A DNA stretch of 64,000 nt from Betaproteobacteria bacterium (lineage in GTDB: Bacteria; Pseudomonadota; Gammaproteobacteria; Burkholderiales; Usitatibacteraceae): positions 62,001-126,000 of the forward strand of contig JADJEZ010000005.1 in the NCBI GenBank assembly GCA_016708825.1, given 5' to 3'. The first letter of the stretch is position 1, and each line of letters opens with the position of its first letter. The notes beneath the pieces are model-generated. The model was not told the origin of the DNA. It worked only from the letters and a program-made list of their open reading frames with translations, and did no database searches. The translations under genes were made by a program, and so were the position numbers. This document shows, piece after piece, positions 51,993-61,663 of this stretch.

Positions 51993-53246
51993 ATGTACCT
52001 ATCCGACCTGAAGCTCAAACACGTCTCCGAGCTCCTCGACATGGCCACGGAGATCGAGGGCGCCAACCGCCTGCGCAAGCAGGAGCTCATCTTCGCCCTC
52101 CTCAAGTTCCAGGCGAAGAAAGGCGAGGCGATCTTCGGCGACGGCACGCTCGAGGTCCTGCAGGACGGCTTCGGGTTCCTGCGCTCGCCCGACACGAGCT
52201 ACCTCGCGGGCCCGGACGACATCTACGTCTCGCCCTCGCAGATCCGCCGATTCAACCTGCACACGGGAGACTCGATCGAGGGCGAGATCCGCACTCCCAA
52301 GGACGGCGAGCGCTACTTCGCGCTGGTGAAGGTCGACAAGGTCAATGGCGAGCCGCCGGAGAACGCCAAGGCGAAGATCCTCTTCGAGAACCTCACGCCG
52401 CTGCACCCGGACGAGCCCCTGAAGCTCGAGCGAGAGATCAAGGCCGAGGAAAACCTCACCGGGCGCGTGATCGACATCATGGCGCCCATCGGCAAGGGCC
52501 AGCGCGGCCTCATCATCTCGCCGCCGAAGGCCGGCAAGACGGTGCTCATGCAGCACATGGCGCACGCGCTCACCACGAACCACCCCGACATCGTCCTCAT
52601 CGTGCTGCTCATCGACGAGCGCCCGGAGGAAGTGACGGAAATGACGCGCTCCGTGCGCGGCGAGGTGGTCTCCTCCACCTTCGACGAGCCGGCCACGCGC
52701 CACGTGCAGGTCGCCGAAATGGTGATCGAGAAGGCCAAGCGCCTGGTGGAGCACAAGAAGGACGTGGTGATCCTGCTCGACTCCATCACGCGACTGGCCC
52801 GCGCCTACAACACGGTCGTGCCGGCCTCCGGAAAGGTGCTCACCGGCGGCGTGGATTCGAATGCCCTGCAGCGCCCGAAGCGCTTCTTCGGCGCGGCCCG
52901 GAACGTGGAGGAAGGCGGCTCGCTCACCATCATCGCCACGGCGCTGATCGACACGGGTTCGCGCATGGACGACGTGATCTACGAGGAATTCAAGGGCACG
53001 GGCAACATGGAGATCCACCTGGATCGCCGCATGTCGGAAAAGCGCGTCTACCCTGCGATCAACGTGAACCGCTCCGGCACGCGCCGCGAGGAACTGCTCA
53101 TCGCGCCGGAGATCCTGCCCAAGGTCTGGATCCTGCGCAAGCTCCTCTACGGCATGGACGAGCTGGAAGCGACCGAATTCCTGATCGACAAGCTGCGCGC
53201 CACCAAGAGCAACGAGGAGTTCTTCAACTCCATGAAAAAGGGTTGA
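51993..53246 (+). CDS. rho: Transcription termination factor Rho
   Basis: A 417-residue hexameric RNA helicase that ends transcription. The N-terminal domain is MYLSDLKLKHVSELLDMATE, then the RNA-binding OB fold (LEVLQDGFGFLRSPDTSYLA, GPDDIYVSPSQIRRFNL). Walker A is SPPKAGKT, Walker B VVILLDSITRLARAYN, the R-loop KVLTGGVDSNALQRPKRFFG and arginine finger EKRVYPAINVNRSGTRREEL. There is no N-terminal insertion. The ATG at 51993 is the standard Rho start. A C-rich leader precedes it. Confidence 0.98.
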   Translation: MYLSDLKLKHVSELLDMATEIEGANRLRKQELIFALLKFQAKKGEAIFGDGTLEVLQDGFGFLRSPDTSYLAGPDDIYVSPSQIRRFNLHTGDSIEGEIRTPKDGERYFALVKVDKVNGEPPENAKAKILFENLTPLHPDEPLKLEREIKAEENLTGRVIDIMAPIGKGQRGLIISPPKAGKTVLMQHMAHALTTNHPDIVLIVLLIDERPEEVTEMTRSVRGEVVSSTFDEPATRHVQVAEMVIEKAKRLVEHKKDVVILLDSITRLARAYNTVVPASGKVLTGGVDSNALQRPKRFFGAARNVEEGGSLTIIATALIDTGSRMDDVIYEEFKGTGNMEIHLDRRMSEKRVYPAINVNRSGTRREELLIAPEILPKVWILRKLLYGMDELEATEFLIDKLRATKSNEEFFNSMKKG

Positions 53247-53549
53247 GCCGGGCGCACGCGGCGCGCCTGCCACCTCGTTCGGCCGGAAGCAAGGCTGCTC
53301 CCGGGTCCGGTGCCTTCATCCCGCTGCCGCCCCGGCCACCGCTCGGCACGTGCCGCGAACCTCTTCGTTGCGGCCTTGTCCATGGATTCGGACGGTATGC
53401 GGGCGAGGGCCGTTACCACGGCCCCTAAGTCCTTGCTTGGCATAGGATTTGCGTTAAAAACCCGTTTCGGCGATAATTTGCGTTTCCCGGCAGCCGGTGC
53501 AGCGATCCCCTCACCCGGCGTCTTGAGAGCGAGAAAGGCGCGTAAGACC
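53247..53549 (+). other. Intergenic region between rho and rpmE2
   Basis: 303 bases with no gene that I can support. It holds a 7-base-pair hairpin (GGGCCGT/ACGGCCC, 53407-53424), which may be the end of the rho message, and then a promoter (53449-53477). A frame stays open through part of it in phase with rpmE2 but does not look like protein. Confidence 0.6.
53449..53477 (+). promoter_or_regulatory. Promoter of rpmE2
   Basis: TTGCGT, a 17-base spacer and GATAAT, followed by a leader of about 65 bases and a GAAAGG ribosome site. Confidence 0.5.
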
Positions 53550-53810
53550 ATGAAAGAAGGCATTCACCCCAACTACCGCGAGGTCGTGTTCCTGGACACG
53601 AGCTGCGACTTCAGCTTCGTCACGCGCTCGACCGTTTCGACCAGCGAAACGATCAAGTGGAAGGACGGCAAGGAATACCCGGTCTACAAGATCGAGATTT
53701 CCGCGGAATCCCACCCCTTCTACACGGGCAAGCAGAAGATCGTCGACACCGCCGGCCGCGTCGACAAGTTCAAGAAGCGCTACGCCCGCAAGTCCACCAC
53801 GCCGTCCTGA
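53550..53810 (+). CDS. rpmE2: 50S ribosomal protein bL31 type B
   Basis: An 86-residue ribosomal protein. MKEGIHPNYREVVFLDTSCD and FVTRSTVSTSETIKWKDGKE mark the type B (zinc-independent) form: the four zinc cysteines of type A are absent and the characteristic insertion is present. It ends FKKRYARKSTTPS, followed by a strong terminator. In betaproteobacteria it often follows rho, as here. Confidence 0.96.
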   Translation: MKEGIHPNYREVVFLDTSCDFSFVTRSTVSTSETIKWKDGKEYPVYKIEISAESHPFYTGKQKIVDTAGRVDKFKKRYARKSTTPS

Positions 53811-53857
53811 ACGACGATGCCTGCGGGCCCCGAGTAAGCGCCCGCTCGCAGAAACAC

Positions 53858-53884
53858 GAAAGGCAGCTTCGGCTGCCTTTTTCG
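53858..53884 (+). terminator. Intrinsic terminator after rpmE2
   Basis: An 11-base-pair arm, CGAAAGGCAGC with GCTGCCTTTTTCG, closes a TTCG tetraloop, with a T5 run at the end. One of the clearest terminators in the window. Confidence 0.82.
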
Positions 53885-53934
53885 TTGCCGCGACTACAAT
53901 AGCCCATGCTCCGCCGCCGCCCAGAGGATCGCGC

Positions 53935-55611
53935 GTGAACCGGGTAGCCGACCCGCTGGTCGAGTCGCTCCGGCAGCGCATCTCCTGGGACGGGACGCGC
54001 ACGCCGGTGAAGTCCGCGCTTTTCCTGCTCGTGTGCCTGGCCTGGCTCCTGCCGGGGCTCGTGGGACACGATCCCTGGAAGATCGACGAAGCGCTGGCCC
54101 TGGGCGCGGTCTCCGGGATGCTGCGCACCGGGGACTGGGCGGTGCCGATGCTCGCGGGCGAACCTTACCTCGATCGGGCCCCGCTTTTCTTCTGGACGGC
54201 CGCCGCCTTTGCCAAGGTCTTCGGCGGCTGGCTCGCCCTGCACGACGCGGCACGGCTCGCATCGGGCTTCTTCATGGCGATCACCATGGCCGGGGTGCAC
54301 GGGGCCGCCGTCGCCCTGCACGGCCCCCGGGCAGGCCGAATCGCGGTCCTGTTGCTGATCGGCTGCCTTGGACTCCTCATCCGCGCCCACGAGATGAGCA
54401 CCGACCTCGCCGGGCTCGCCGGCGTGTCTCTGGGGGTGGCGGGCCTTTCCGTGGCTGCCCGGCGTCCCTGGGCCGGCGGGCCGCTGCTCGGCGCAGGACT
54501 CGCCATTGCATTCCTCGGCGACGGGCTCATTCCCGCGTTGCTCGTCGGCGCGCTGGCGCTGCTCCTTCCGGCCATCGGGCCGGCCTGGCGGACTCGCCCC
54601 TACGGTCTCGCGGTCGCCGCAGGTCTCGCACTCGCCGCGCCGCTGGTATGCGCCTGGCCGGTCGTCCTCGCACAGCGCGATCCCGCGCTGTCGGCGGAAT
54701 GGCTCTCCGTGGCGATGGCGACGCGCTGGGCCGGGGGAGCCACCCGGGGCGCCTGGGCCGACCTCGCCTATTTCACGAAGATCCTGCCCTGGTACGCCTG
54801 GCCCGCCCTGCCCCTTGCGGCATGGACGGCCTGGCGCGCCCGCCGATCGCTCGCCGCTCGAACCGACCTGCACCTGCCGCTGGCGGCGGTGCTCCTGTTC
54901 TTCGCCTTGCTGTCCCTGCTGGCCGAGGCACGCGAGGTCAATGCCATGCCGATCCTGGTCCCGCTCGTGCTGCTGGGCGTGGCGGAACTCGATTCGCTGC
55001 CGCGCGGCGCCGCGAGCGCCCTCGACTGGTTCGGCGTGACCACCTTCCTGCTCATGGCACTGGTCCTGTGGATCGGCTTCGTGGCCGCGCTGACGGGCAG
55101 CCCGGAGGCGGTCGCCGCCTGGCTCCGGCGCGAGGTCCCCGGGTTCCACTATCCCTTCCGCTTCATCCCCTTCGCGCTGGCCGCGCTCCTTACCTGCGTC
55201 TGGGTCGCGGTCGTGGCGAGATCGCTGCGAACCACGCGCCGCGCGGTGGTCAACTGGAGCGCGGGAATCACGATGGTGTGGATGCTCGCCATGATGCTGG
55301 GACTTCCGCTCATCGACCAGGCGCGCAGCTATCGCGGCGTGGCCTTGAGGCTCGCGTCCGCGATCGGCTCTTCACCCTGCACGATCGGCGCCGGGCTCGG
55401 GGACGCCCAGCGCGCCCTGCTCGACTACTTCATCGGGCTTCGCGTGGTATCGCCCGGAAATACCGATGCCGCGCGCTGCGACACGCTCCTAGCCCAGGTG
55501 AGCCGTTCCTCGAGCCCGACGGTCGACGCCGCGCGGTGGCGGGAGACCTGGCGCGGATCCCGCCCCGGGGATCGAACCGAGTCCTTCGTGCTGTACCGGC
55601 GCGCGCCCTGA
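53935..55611 (+). CDS. ArnT/PMT-type membrane glycosyltransferase (GT-C fold)
   Basis: A 558-residue protein with about 12 membrane helices. The first lumenal loop carries the acidic motif DPWKIDEALALGAVSGML and RTGDWAVPMLAGEPYLDRAP, which fits the metal-binding loop of lipid-linked sugar transferases. LFFWTAAAFAKVFGG follows. Such enzymes move a sugar from undecaprenyl phosphate to lipid A, protein or glycan; the acceptor is not known. A GTG start at 53935 is preceded by AGAGGA and by TACAAT at 53895-53900. The gene is convergent with the ATPase gene (9-base gap). Confidence 0.82.
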   Translation: MNRVADPLVESLRQRISWDGTRTPVKSALFLLVCLAWLLPGLVGHDPWKIDEALALGAVSGMLRTGDWAVPMLAGEPYLDRAPLFFWTAAAFAKVFGGWLALHDAARLASGFFMAITMAGVHGAAVALHGPRAGRIAVLLLIGCLGLLIRAHEMSTDLAGLAGVSLGVAGLSVAARRPWAGGPLLGAGLAIAFLGDGLIPALLVGALALLLPAIGPAWRTRPYGLAVAAGLALAAPLVCAWPVVLAQRDPALSAEWLSVAMATRWAGGATRGAWADLAYFTKILPWYAWPALPLAAWTAWRARRSLAARTDLHLPLAAVLLFFALLSLLAEAREVNAMPILVPLVLLGVAELDSLPRGAASALDWFGVTTFLLMALVLWIGFVAALTGSPEAVAAWLRREVPGFHYPFRFIPFALAALLTCVWVAVVARSLRTTRRAVVNWSAGITMVWMLAMMLGLPLIDQARSYRGVALRLASAIGSSPCTIGAGLGDAQRALLDYFIGLRVVSPGNTDAARCDTLLAQVSRSSSPTVDAARWRETWRGSRPGDRTESFVLYRRAP

Positions 55612-55620
55612 ACCGCGCCT

Positions 55621-58275
55621 TCACCGCTCCCGGTAGAGGACGCCGGCGCGTATGAGCGCCTTCTCGATCTCCACGCCCGCGAAAACCACGCACGAGAGCG
55701 CAAGGCAGAGCGCCAGTTCGCCGAGGGTGAGGGGCTGCGTGTGGAAGATGCCATTGAGCCACGGCACGTAGATCACGGCGAGTTGCAACGCGAGCGTGAA
55801 GACGACCGCGCCGAGGAGCGGCCGGTTGGTCCCGATGCCCTGCGTGAACAGCGAATCGCGCTCGGATCGGATCGCCATCGCATGCCCGAGTTGCGAGAGC
55901 GCCAGCACCGTGAAGACCATCGTCTGCCAGTGCGCGTCCCCCGTCGTGTACGCCCAGGCCTGCACCGCGATGCACACGCCCCCCAGTAGCAGCCCCACCC
56001 AGGCGATGTGCTGCCACATGCCACGGGCGAAGACGCTTTCCTGCGGCGGACGCGGCGGACGGCGCATGAGTCCGCGCTCGGCCGGCTCGGCGGCGAGCGC
56101 CAGGCCCGGCAGTCCGTCAGTCACCAGGTTCACCCACAGGATGTGGATCGGCAGCAGTGGAATCGGCAGGCCGAGGAACGGCGCCAGGAAGATGGTCCAG
56201 ATCTCGCCCAGGTTGCCGGTCATGGCGTACTTCACGAACTTGCGGATGTTGTCGTAGATGCGCCGGCCTTCGCGGACCGCGACGACGATCGTCGCGAAAT
56301 TGTCGTCCAGGAGCACCAGGTGCGAGGCCTCGCGTGCGACGTCCGTCCCCGACCGGCCCATGGCCACGCCGATGTCCGCGCGGTGGAGCGCCGGCGCATC
56401 GTTCACGCCGTCGCCCGTCATGGCGACGATCTCGCCTCCGGCCTGCAGCGCCTCGACGATGCGGATCTTCTGCTCCGGATTGACGCGGGCGTAGGCGGCC
56501 GTGCGCCCGGCCCGCTCGCGCAGCTCGTCGCCCGACAGGCGCGCGAGTTCCACGCCGTCGATCACCGCATCGTCCTCGCCGAGGATGCCGAGTTGCGTGG
56601 CGATGGCGCGCGCGGTGACGGGGTGGTCGCCGGTGATCATCACCGGCGTGATGCCAGCCGACATGCACTCCGCCACGGCCGCGGCGGCCTCCTCCCGCGG
56701 CGGATCGACGAGCCCGACGAGCCCGAGGAACGTGAGGCCCGTCTCGATCGTCTCCGGGTCTTCGTCCGCCGGACGCCGGTCCCAGGCGCGCTCGGCCACC
56801 GCAAGGACCCGCAGCCCGTCGACGGCCATGCGCTCGGCCTCGGCCAGCACCGCATCCCCGGCGATGTCCTCATCGCCGTCCGCGGTGGCCATGCGCGTGC
56901 AGCGACCCACGACCGATTCCGGTGCCCCTTTCGTGAACGCAAGATAGCGATCCCCGTCGCGGTGAATGGTCGTCATCCGCTTGCGATCGGCATCGAACGG
57001 CACTTCCATCACGCGCGGCAGGCCCGCGGCAAGCGAAGCCTTCGCGCAGCCTGCCTCCGTCGCTGCGGCATGCAGGGCCGTTTCCGTCGGATCGCCCGTC
57101 AACGTGCCGTCGGCCCCCTCCTCGGCATCGTTGCAGAGCGCCATCGCCCGCATCAGGCGCGGCCAGGGCTGCTCCTTCGGGACGCTCGCGGCCTCTCCGT
57201 CGTGCGTCACGCCCGACCAGAGCCGTGCCACGGCCATCCGGTTGCGGGTGAGCGTGCCGGTCTTGTCCGAGCAAATGACGGTGACCGATCCCAGCGACTC
57301 GACTGCGGGCAGGCGTCGCACGAGGGCGTTGCGGCTCGCGATCTTCCTCGCACCGATCGCCAGCGACACGGTCACCACGGCCGGGAGGGCCTCGGGGATA
57401 GCCGCCACCGCAAGGCTCACGGCCGTGAGGAACATGAGGATCAGCGGCTCGCCGCGCAGAAGCCCGGCCACGAAGACGATGGCGCAGACCCCCAGCGCGG
57501 CGACCGCGAGGCGCCGCCCGAAGTGCGCGAGACGCCGCTGCAGCGGGGTCTGCCCTTCACCCGCGAGCTGGATCAGCGCGGCGATCCGGCCCAGTTCGGT
57601 CGACATTCCGGTGGCCGCGACGATGCCGCGCCCGCGCCCGTAGGTGACCACCGTGCCCTTGTAGGCCATGTTGGTGCGATCGCCCAGGGCGGTGTCGTCC
57701 TCCTCGATCGGGAGCAATTGCTTGTCCACGGGATGGGACTCGCCCGTGAGCGCGGACTCCTGGATCTTCAACCGCGCCGCCTCCACCAGGCGCAGGTCGG
57801 CGGGAACGATGTTGCCCGCCTCCAGCAGCACGAGGTCTCCCGGCACCAGCTCGCGCGCCGCGACGTCGCGCACTTCCCCGTCGCGCAGCACGCGCGCGTG
57901 CGGCGCGCCCATCCGCCGCAGTGCCGCCATCGTGCGTTCCGCCCGGTACTCCTGCATGAAACCGATCACCGCATTGAGCACGACGATCACCACGATCGCG
58001 ATGGAATCCTGCGGTTCTCCCACCACGCCTGCGACGACCGCGGCGGCGAGCAGCACGACGATCATGAAGTCGGTGAACTGGCCCGCGAGCATCAGCCAGG
58101 GCGAGCGGCGCTTGCCTTCCGCGATTACGTTGGCGCCGTGCTCGGCCAGGCGCTTGCACGCCTCCGCGTGCGCCAGGCCCGACTCGAGCCCCGTGTCGAC
58201 TTGGGTGGCGACTTCGGCGGCTTCGAGCCGGTGCCAGTCGGGCGTCGAATCCGTGGGCCTGCTCTCGGGATTCAT
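55621..58275 (-). CDS. P2A-type cation-transporting ATPase
   Basis: An 884-residue P-type ATPase. An N-terminal cation-ATPase domain, then the actuator with TGES at 177-180, the membrane motif AAIPEALPAVVTVS (291-304), and the phosphorylation site SDKTGTLT (Asp337). The nucleotide domain has KGAPESVV, and the hinge is MTGDGVNDAPALHRADIGVA. PEAL instead of the PEGL of SERCA, together with ten helices, fits the bacterial P2A calcium (or manganese) pump group. It exports or transports a divalent cation. It is read after the MgtE-like gene with a 14-base gap, so the two are likely one operon. Confidence 0.88.
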   Translation of the reverse strand: MNPESRPTDSTPDWHRLEAAEVATQVDTGLESGLAHAEACKRLAEHGANVIAEGKRRSPWLMLAGQFTDFMIVVLLAAAVVAGVVGEPQDSIAIVVIVVLNAVIGFMQEYRAERTMAALRRMGAPHARVLRDGEVRDVAARELVPGDLVLLEAGNIVPADLRLVEAARLKIQESALTGESHPVDKQLLPIEEDDTALGDRTNMAYKGTVVTYGRGRGIVAATGMSTELGRIAALIQLAGEGQTPLQRRLAHFGRRLAVAALGVCAIVFVAGLLRGEPLILMFLTAVSLAVAAIPEALPAVVTVSLAIGARKIASRNALVRRLPAVESLGSVTVICSDKTGTLTRNRMAVARLWSGVTHDGEAASVPKEQPWPRLMRAMALCNDAEEGADGTLTGDPTETALHAAATEAGCAKASLAAGLPRVMEVPFDADRKRMTTIHRDGDRYLAFTKGAPESVVGRCTRMATADGDEDIAGDAVLAEAERMAVDGLRVLAVAERAWDRRPADEDPETIETGLTFLGLVGLVDPPREEAAAAVAECMSAGITPVMITGDHPVTARAIATQLGILGEDDAVIDGVELARLSGDELRERAGRTAAYARVNPEQKIRIVEALQAGGEIVAMTGDGVNDAPALHRADIGVAMGRSGTDVAREASHLVLLDDNFATIVVAVREGRRIYDNIRKFVKYAMTGNLGEIWTIFLAPFLGLPIPLLPIHILWVNLVTDGLPGLALAAEPAERGLMRRPPRPPQESVFARGMWQHIAWVGLLLGGVCIAVQAWAYTTGDAHWQTMVFTVLALSQLGHAMAIRSERDSLFTQGIGTNRPLLGAVVFTLALQLAVIYVPWLNGIFHTQPLTLGELALCLALSCVVFAGVEIEKALIRAGVLYRER

Positions 58276-58289
58276 CGTTGCCCGGCCTC

Positions 58290-59267
58290 TCAGAAGCCGA
58301 ACGCGTGAAGCACCGCGAGGTAGACGAGGATGCTCAGCGTGTCCTGGATCACCGTGGCCATCGGCCCGCTGCCGTAGGCTGGATCGCCGCCGAATCGCGC
58401 CACCGCCCACGGAAAGGCGATGCCGATGCCGCTCGCGATCGCGCCGGCCGCGAACAGCGATATCCCGACCGCGCCCGCGAGCCGCGCGTCACCGAACAGC
58501 GTCGCAATCGCGGCGAAGGCCAGCACCCCGAGCGCCGCCCCGATGAGGGCGCCCGTCCGGAGCTCCGCCGCCACCAGGTGCGCGATTCCCGACCGGGTGA
58601 GCGAGAGCCCGCGCACGGCGATGGCCTCGCTCTGCGTGCCGATGGCATCGGCCATGTACACGAGCGCCGGGATGAAGAACGCCACCGCCACGTGCGCCCG
58701 GATCAGGTCCTCGAAACCGGCCATGGCAGCGGTCGCCCCGGCGCTTCCCGCGAGCCCGGCCAGGAGCCACGGCAGGCGGTGCCGCGCCCGGCGCATCGGC
58801 GGATCCTCGATGGCATGGCGTGCGCGCGCCGCCTCCCGCGTGATTCCCGCCAGCCGGTGCAGGTCCTCGACATGCTCGCGGCGAAGCACCTGGAGCAGCA
58901 CCTGCGGCGGCAGGGCCCCGAGGAGGCTCCCGCTCGCGTCGACGACCGGCAAGGCGTCCACGCCGCGATGCAGCGCGACCGACGCGGCGTGCTCCTGGTC
59001 GTCCTCGGGGTGCACGCACGGGTAGTCGCGGGCCATGGCCTCGCCGACCGGCGTTTCCGGGGCAAGCCCGAACAGCCGCTCGATGGTGACCACGCCCTCG
59101 AGCCGGCCGCCGCTGCCGACGATTGCCACGATCTGGACACAGGCCGGGTGCCTTTGCGCGAGCTGCTCGCGCACGCGGCCCGCCAACTCCCCGGCGCCGG
59201 CTCGTGCAACGTCGGCGACCAGGTGATCGGCCACGCTTTCGCGATGGAGCTGCGGTTTCGGATCCAT
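58290..59267 (-). CDS. MgtE-like divalent cation transporter, truncated at the N-terminus
   Basis: A 325-residue protein with a CBS domain pair (about residues 15-135; GRLEGVVTIERLFGL, VDALPVVDASGSLLGAL) and a five-helix MgtE channel domain (about 165-320; LAGSAGATAAMAGFEDL, GISLFAAGAIASGIGIAFPW). The superhelical MgtE_N domain that gates Mg2+ in full MgtE is absent, so gating must rest on the CBS part. The TM helices carry GSAG and acidic-pocket features of the family. Probably Mg2+ or another divalent ion. Transcribed just ahead of the ATPase gene. Confidence 0.82.
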   Translation of the reverse strand: MDPKPQLHRESVADHLVADVARAGAGELAGRVREQLAQRHPACVQIVAIVGSGGRLEGVVTIERLFGLAPETPVGEAMARDYPCVHPEDDQEHAASVALHRGVDALPVVDASGSLLGALPPQVLLQVLRREHVEDLHRLAGITREAARARHAIEDPPMRRARHRLPWLLAGLAGSAGATAAMAGFEDLIRAHVAVAFFIPALVYMADAIGTQSEAIAVRGLSLTRSGIAHLVAAELRTGALIGAALGVLAFAAIATLFGDARLAGAVGISLFAAGAIASGIGIAFPWAVARFGGDPAYGSGPMATVIQDTLSILVYLAVLHAFGF

Positions 59268-59355
59268 GAGCCTCGTTGCCCGGGGATCGACACCTTCACT
59301 CTGGCCCCCTCGCTACGGCGGGGGGTGACCTAGGTCAATCCGTCCCCCGGGCCCT

Positions 59356-60585
59356 TCAGGCGAGGCGATCGTCGAGGAGCCCGATCCAGTGCGACACGGG
59401 CCTGGAGGCACCCGACTCGATGTGCAGCAGGCAGCCGATGTTCGACGTGCAGATCGCCGAAGGCGAACCCGACTCGAGCGCTTTCACCTTGTTGGCGAGG
59501 AGCTGCCCGGACAACTCCGATTGCAGGATCGAGTAGGTCCCGGCGGAGCCGCAGCACGCGTGCGCGTCCGGCACCAAGGTGAGCGTGAAGCCCGCCTCGC
59601 GCAGGATCGACTCGACGATGCCCTTCTGCTTCAGGCCGTGCTGGAGGCTGCAGGGCGCGTGGTAGGCGACGGGCTCGGCAACGGGCGGTTTTCCCGCGAG
59701 GAGCTTCGCGAGCGCCTCGCGCTCCGCGGCGACGACCTGGCCCACGTCCCGGGCGAGCTCGCTCACGCGCGCGGCCTTCTGCGCATAGACGGGGTCGCGC
59801 GCGAGCAGGTGCCCGTACTCCGCCACCATCGTGCCGCAGCCGCTCGCGGTGACGACGATCGCTTCGGCCCCGGCCTCGAGGTGCGGCCACCAGGCGTCGA
59901 TCTGGCGGCGGATACGGTCGAGCGCAGCGCCTTGCGCGTTGAGGTGGTATTCGATGGCGCCGCAGCAACCCGACTGCGGCACGGAAACGAGCGAGATGCC
60001 GAGCCTGTCGAGCACGCGCGCGGTGGCGGCATTGATGTCCGGCGCGAGCGCGGGCTGCACGCAACCGTCGAGAACGATCATCCTGCGGGCATGCCGGGCG
60101 GCAGGCCAGGCTCCGGCCTCGCGTTTCGGCGGCACCTGCTTCGCAAGCGCCGATGGCAGCAGGGACCGGAAGAGGCGGCCAATCCCCAAGCCGAACGCGA
60201 ACAGCGGCCCGGACAGGAAGGCGAAGCGCAGAAGGCGGCGGAAGGCGCCGTCGGCGAAACCGCGCGGCACCTTCCTGTCGACCACCTCGCGGCCGATGTC
60301 GACGAGGCGGCCGTACTGCACGCCCGAGGGACAGGTGGTCTCGCAGGCGCGGCACGTGAGGCATCGGTCCAGGTGCACCTGGGTGCGCGCCGTGACGGGC
60401 GCGCCCTCGAGGGCCTGCTTCATGAGGTAAATGCGCCCGCGCGGGCTGTCCAGCTCGTCGCCCAGCAGGTTGTACGTGGGGCAGGTGGCGAGGCAGAAGC
60501 CGCAATGGACGCACTTGCGCAATATCGCGTCGGCCTCGCGGCCCTCGGGCGTGTCCTTGATCCAGTCGGCGAGGTTCGTTTGCAT
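59356..60585 (-). CDS. glcF: Glycolate oxidase iron-sulfur subunit
   Basis: A 409-residue subunit. Two [4Fe-4S] motifs are near the N-terminus: CVHCGFCLATCP and CLTCRACETTCP. Two C-terminal CCG domains follow (VPQSGCCGAIEYHLN; DAHACCGSAGTYSILQ). This is the GlcF pattern, which passes electrons from the flavin subunits to the quinone pool. It is the last gene of the operon and starts 9 bases after glcE stops. MgtE-like follows on the same strand after 88 bases. Confidence 0.94.
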   Translation of the reverse strand: MQTNLADWIKDTPEGREADAILRKCVHCGFCLATCPTYNLLGDELDSPRGRIYLMKQALEGAPVTARTQVHLDRCLTCRACETTCPSGVQYGRLVDIGREVVDRKVPRGFADGAFRRLLRFAFLSGPLFAFGLGIGRLFRSLLPSALAKQVPPKREAGAWPAARHARRMIVLDGCVQPALAPDINAATARVLDRLGISLVSVPQSGCCGAIEYHLNAQGAALDRIRRQIDAWWPHLEAGAEAIVVTASGCGTMVAEYGHLLARDPVYAQKAARVSELARDVGQVVAAEREALAKLLAGKPPVAEPVAYHAPCSLQHGLKQKGIVESILREAGFTLTLVPDAHACCGSAGTYSILQSELSGQLLANKVKALESGSPSAICTSNIGCLLHIESGASRPVSHWIGLLDDRLA

Positions 60586-60594
60586 CGCTTGCGG

Positions 60595-61653
60595 TCAGAA
60601 GTTGTCCATGCGGCCGGGGTTCAGGATGCCGGCGGGGTCGAACGCGTCCTTGAGGCGGCGGTGGATCTTGGCGAGGGCGGGAGCCAGCGGATGGAATACT
60701 CCAGCGGCGCGGTCGCCTCCCCGGAAGAGGGTCGCGTGCCCCCTCGCCTTCTCGGCCGCCTCGCGAGCCCGCGCCGCCTCGATCGCGCCGCGCACCCAAC
60801 GCAGGCCGCCACCCCATTCGATGAGCTGGGGGGGGCCCAGCGCGATGGGGGCGGCCGTCTGCGCGACGGACAGCCGCCACAATGGCCCCTCGCCCGCAAA
60901 GAACGCGAGCCGCTGCTCGCGAAGCCCGTCCCAGTAGGCGGTGCCGTCCGGGATTTCGGTGCCCCCGAGCTTTGCACGCGCGGCCGCCACCGCGCTCGAT
61001 GCTCCCGTGAGCCTCAGGCGCAGCACCCCCGCCTCCCAGGAAGTCGCCGACAAGGGCAGCGGCTGCCCGGACCACCGGTTCACCGATTCGATCATGCCCG
61101 CCTCGTCCATCTCGAAGGCGAGCGTGGCCTCCGCGGGCGGACGCGGAAGGACCTTGAACGAGATCTCCGTCAACACGCCGAGGGTGCCGAATGCACCGGC
61201 CATGAGCCGCGAGACGTCGTACCCCGCCACGTTCTTGATGACGCGCCCGCCGAAGGAGAGGTCCTCGCCCTTCCCGTTGACGATGCGCGTCCCCAGGACG
61301 AAGTCGCGCACGGCACCGGCGAAGGGCCGCCGCGGCCCCGAGAGGTTGCACGCCACGGTGCCGCCTATCGTCGCCGCCTCCCCGAAGCCGGGCGGCTCGA
61401 AGGCAAGCATCTGGCCCTCGGCGGCGAGCGCGCGCTCGATGTCCGCGATCCGCGTGCCGGCCTTCACGGTGAGCACCAGCTCGCGCGGCTCGTAGGCGAC
61501 GATTCCCGCGTAGCCGGCGACGTCGAGCGTCTCGCCCTCGAGGCGCGCGCCATGGAAGTCCTTGGTGCCGCCGCCGCGGATGCGCAGCGCCGCCTTGCGC
61601 GCGGCATGGTCCTTCACGCGGTCGGCCAGGTCCGGAATGAAATGATCTGCCAT
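60595..61653 (-). CDS. glcE: Glycolate oxidase FAD-binding subunit GlcE
   Basis: A 352-residue FAD-binding (PCMH type) subunit without the large FAD-oxidase C-terminal domain. The FAD-binding features are RIRGGGTKDFHGAR, YEPRELVLTVKAGTRIADIE, FGEAATIGGTVACNLSGPRR and VIKNVAGYDVSRLMAGAFGT. The short C-terminus DPAGILNPGRMDNF matches GlcE. It lies between glcD and glcF with gaps of 9-10 bases. Confidence 0.94.
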   Translation of the reverse strand: MADHFIPDLADRVKDHAARKAALRIRGGGTKDFHGARLEGETLDVAGYAGIVAYEPRELVLTVKAGTRIADIERALAAEGQMLAFEPPGFGEAATIGGTVACNLSGPRRPFAGAVRDFVLGTRIVNGKGEDLSFGGRVIKNVAGYDVSRLMAGAFGTLGVLTEISFKVLPRPPAEATLAFEMDEAGMIESVNRWSGQPLPLSATSWEAGVLRLRLTGASSAVAAARAKLGGTEIPDGTAYWDGLREQRLAFFAGEGPLWRLSVAQTAAPIALGPPQLIEWGGGLRWVRGAIEAARAREAAEKARGHATLFRGGDRAAGVFHPLAPALAKIHRRLKDAFDPAGILNPGRMDNF

Positions 61654-61663
61654 GGTGAGCGGC

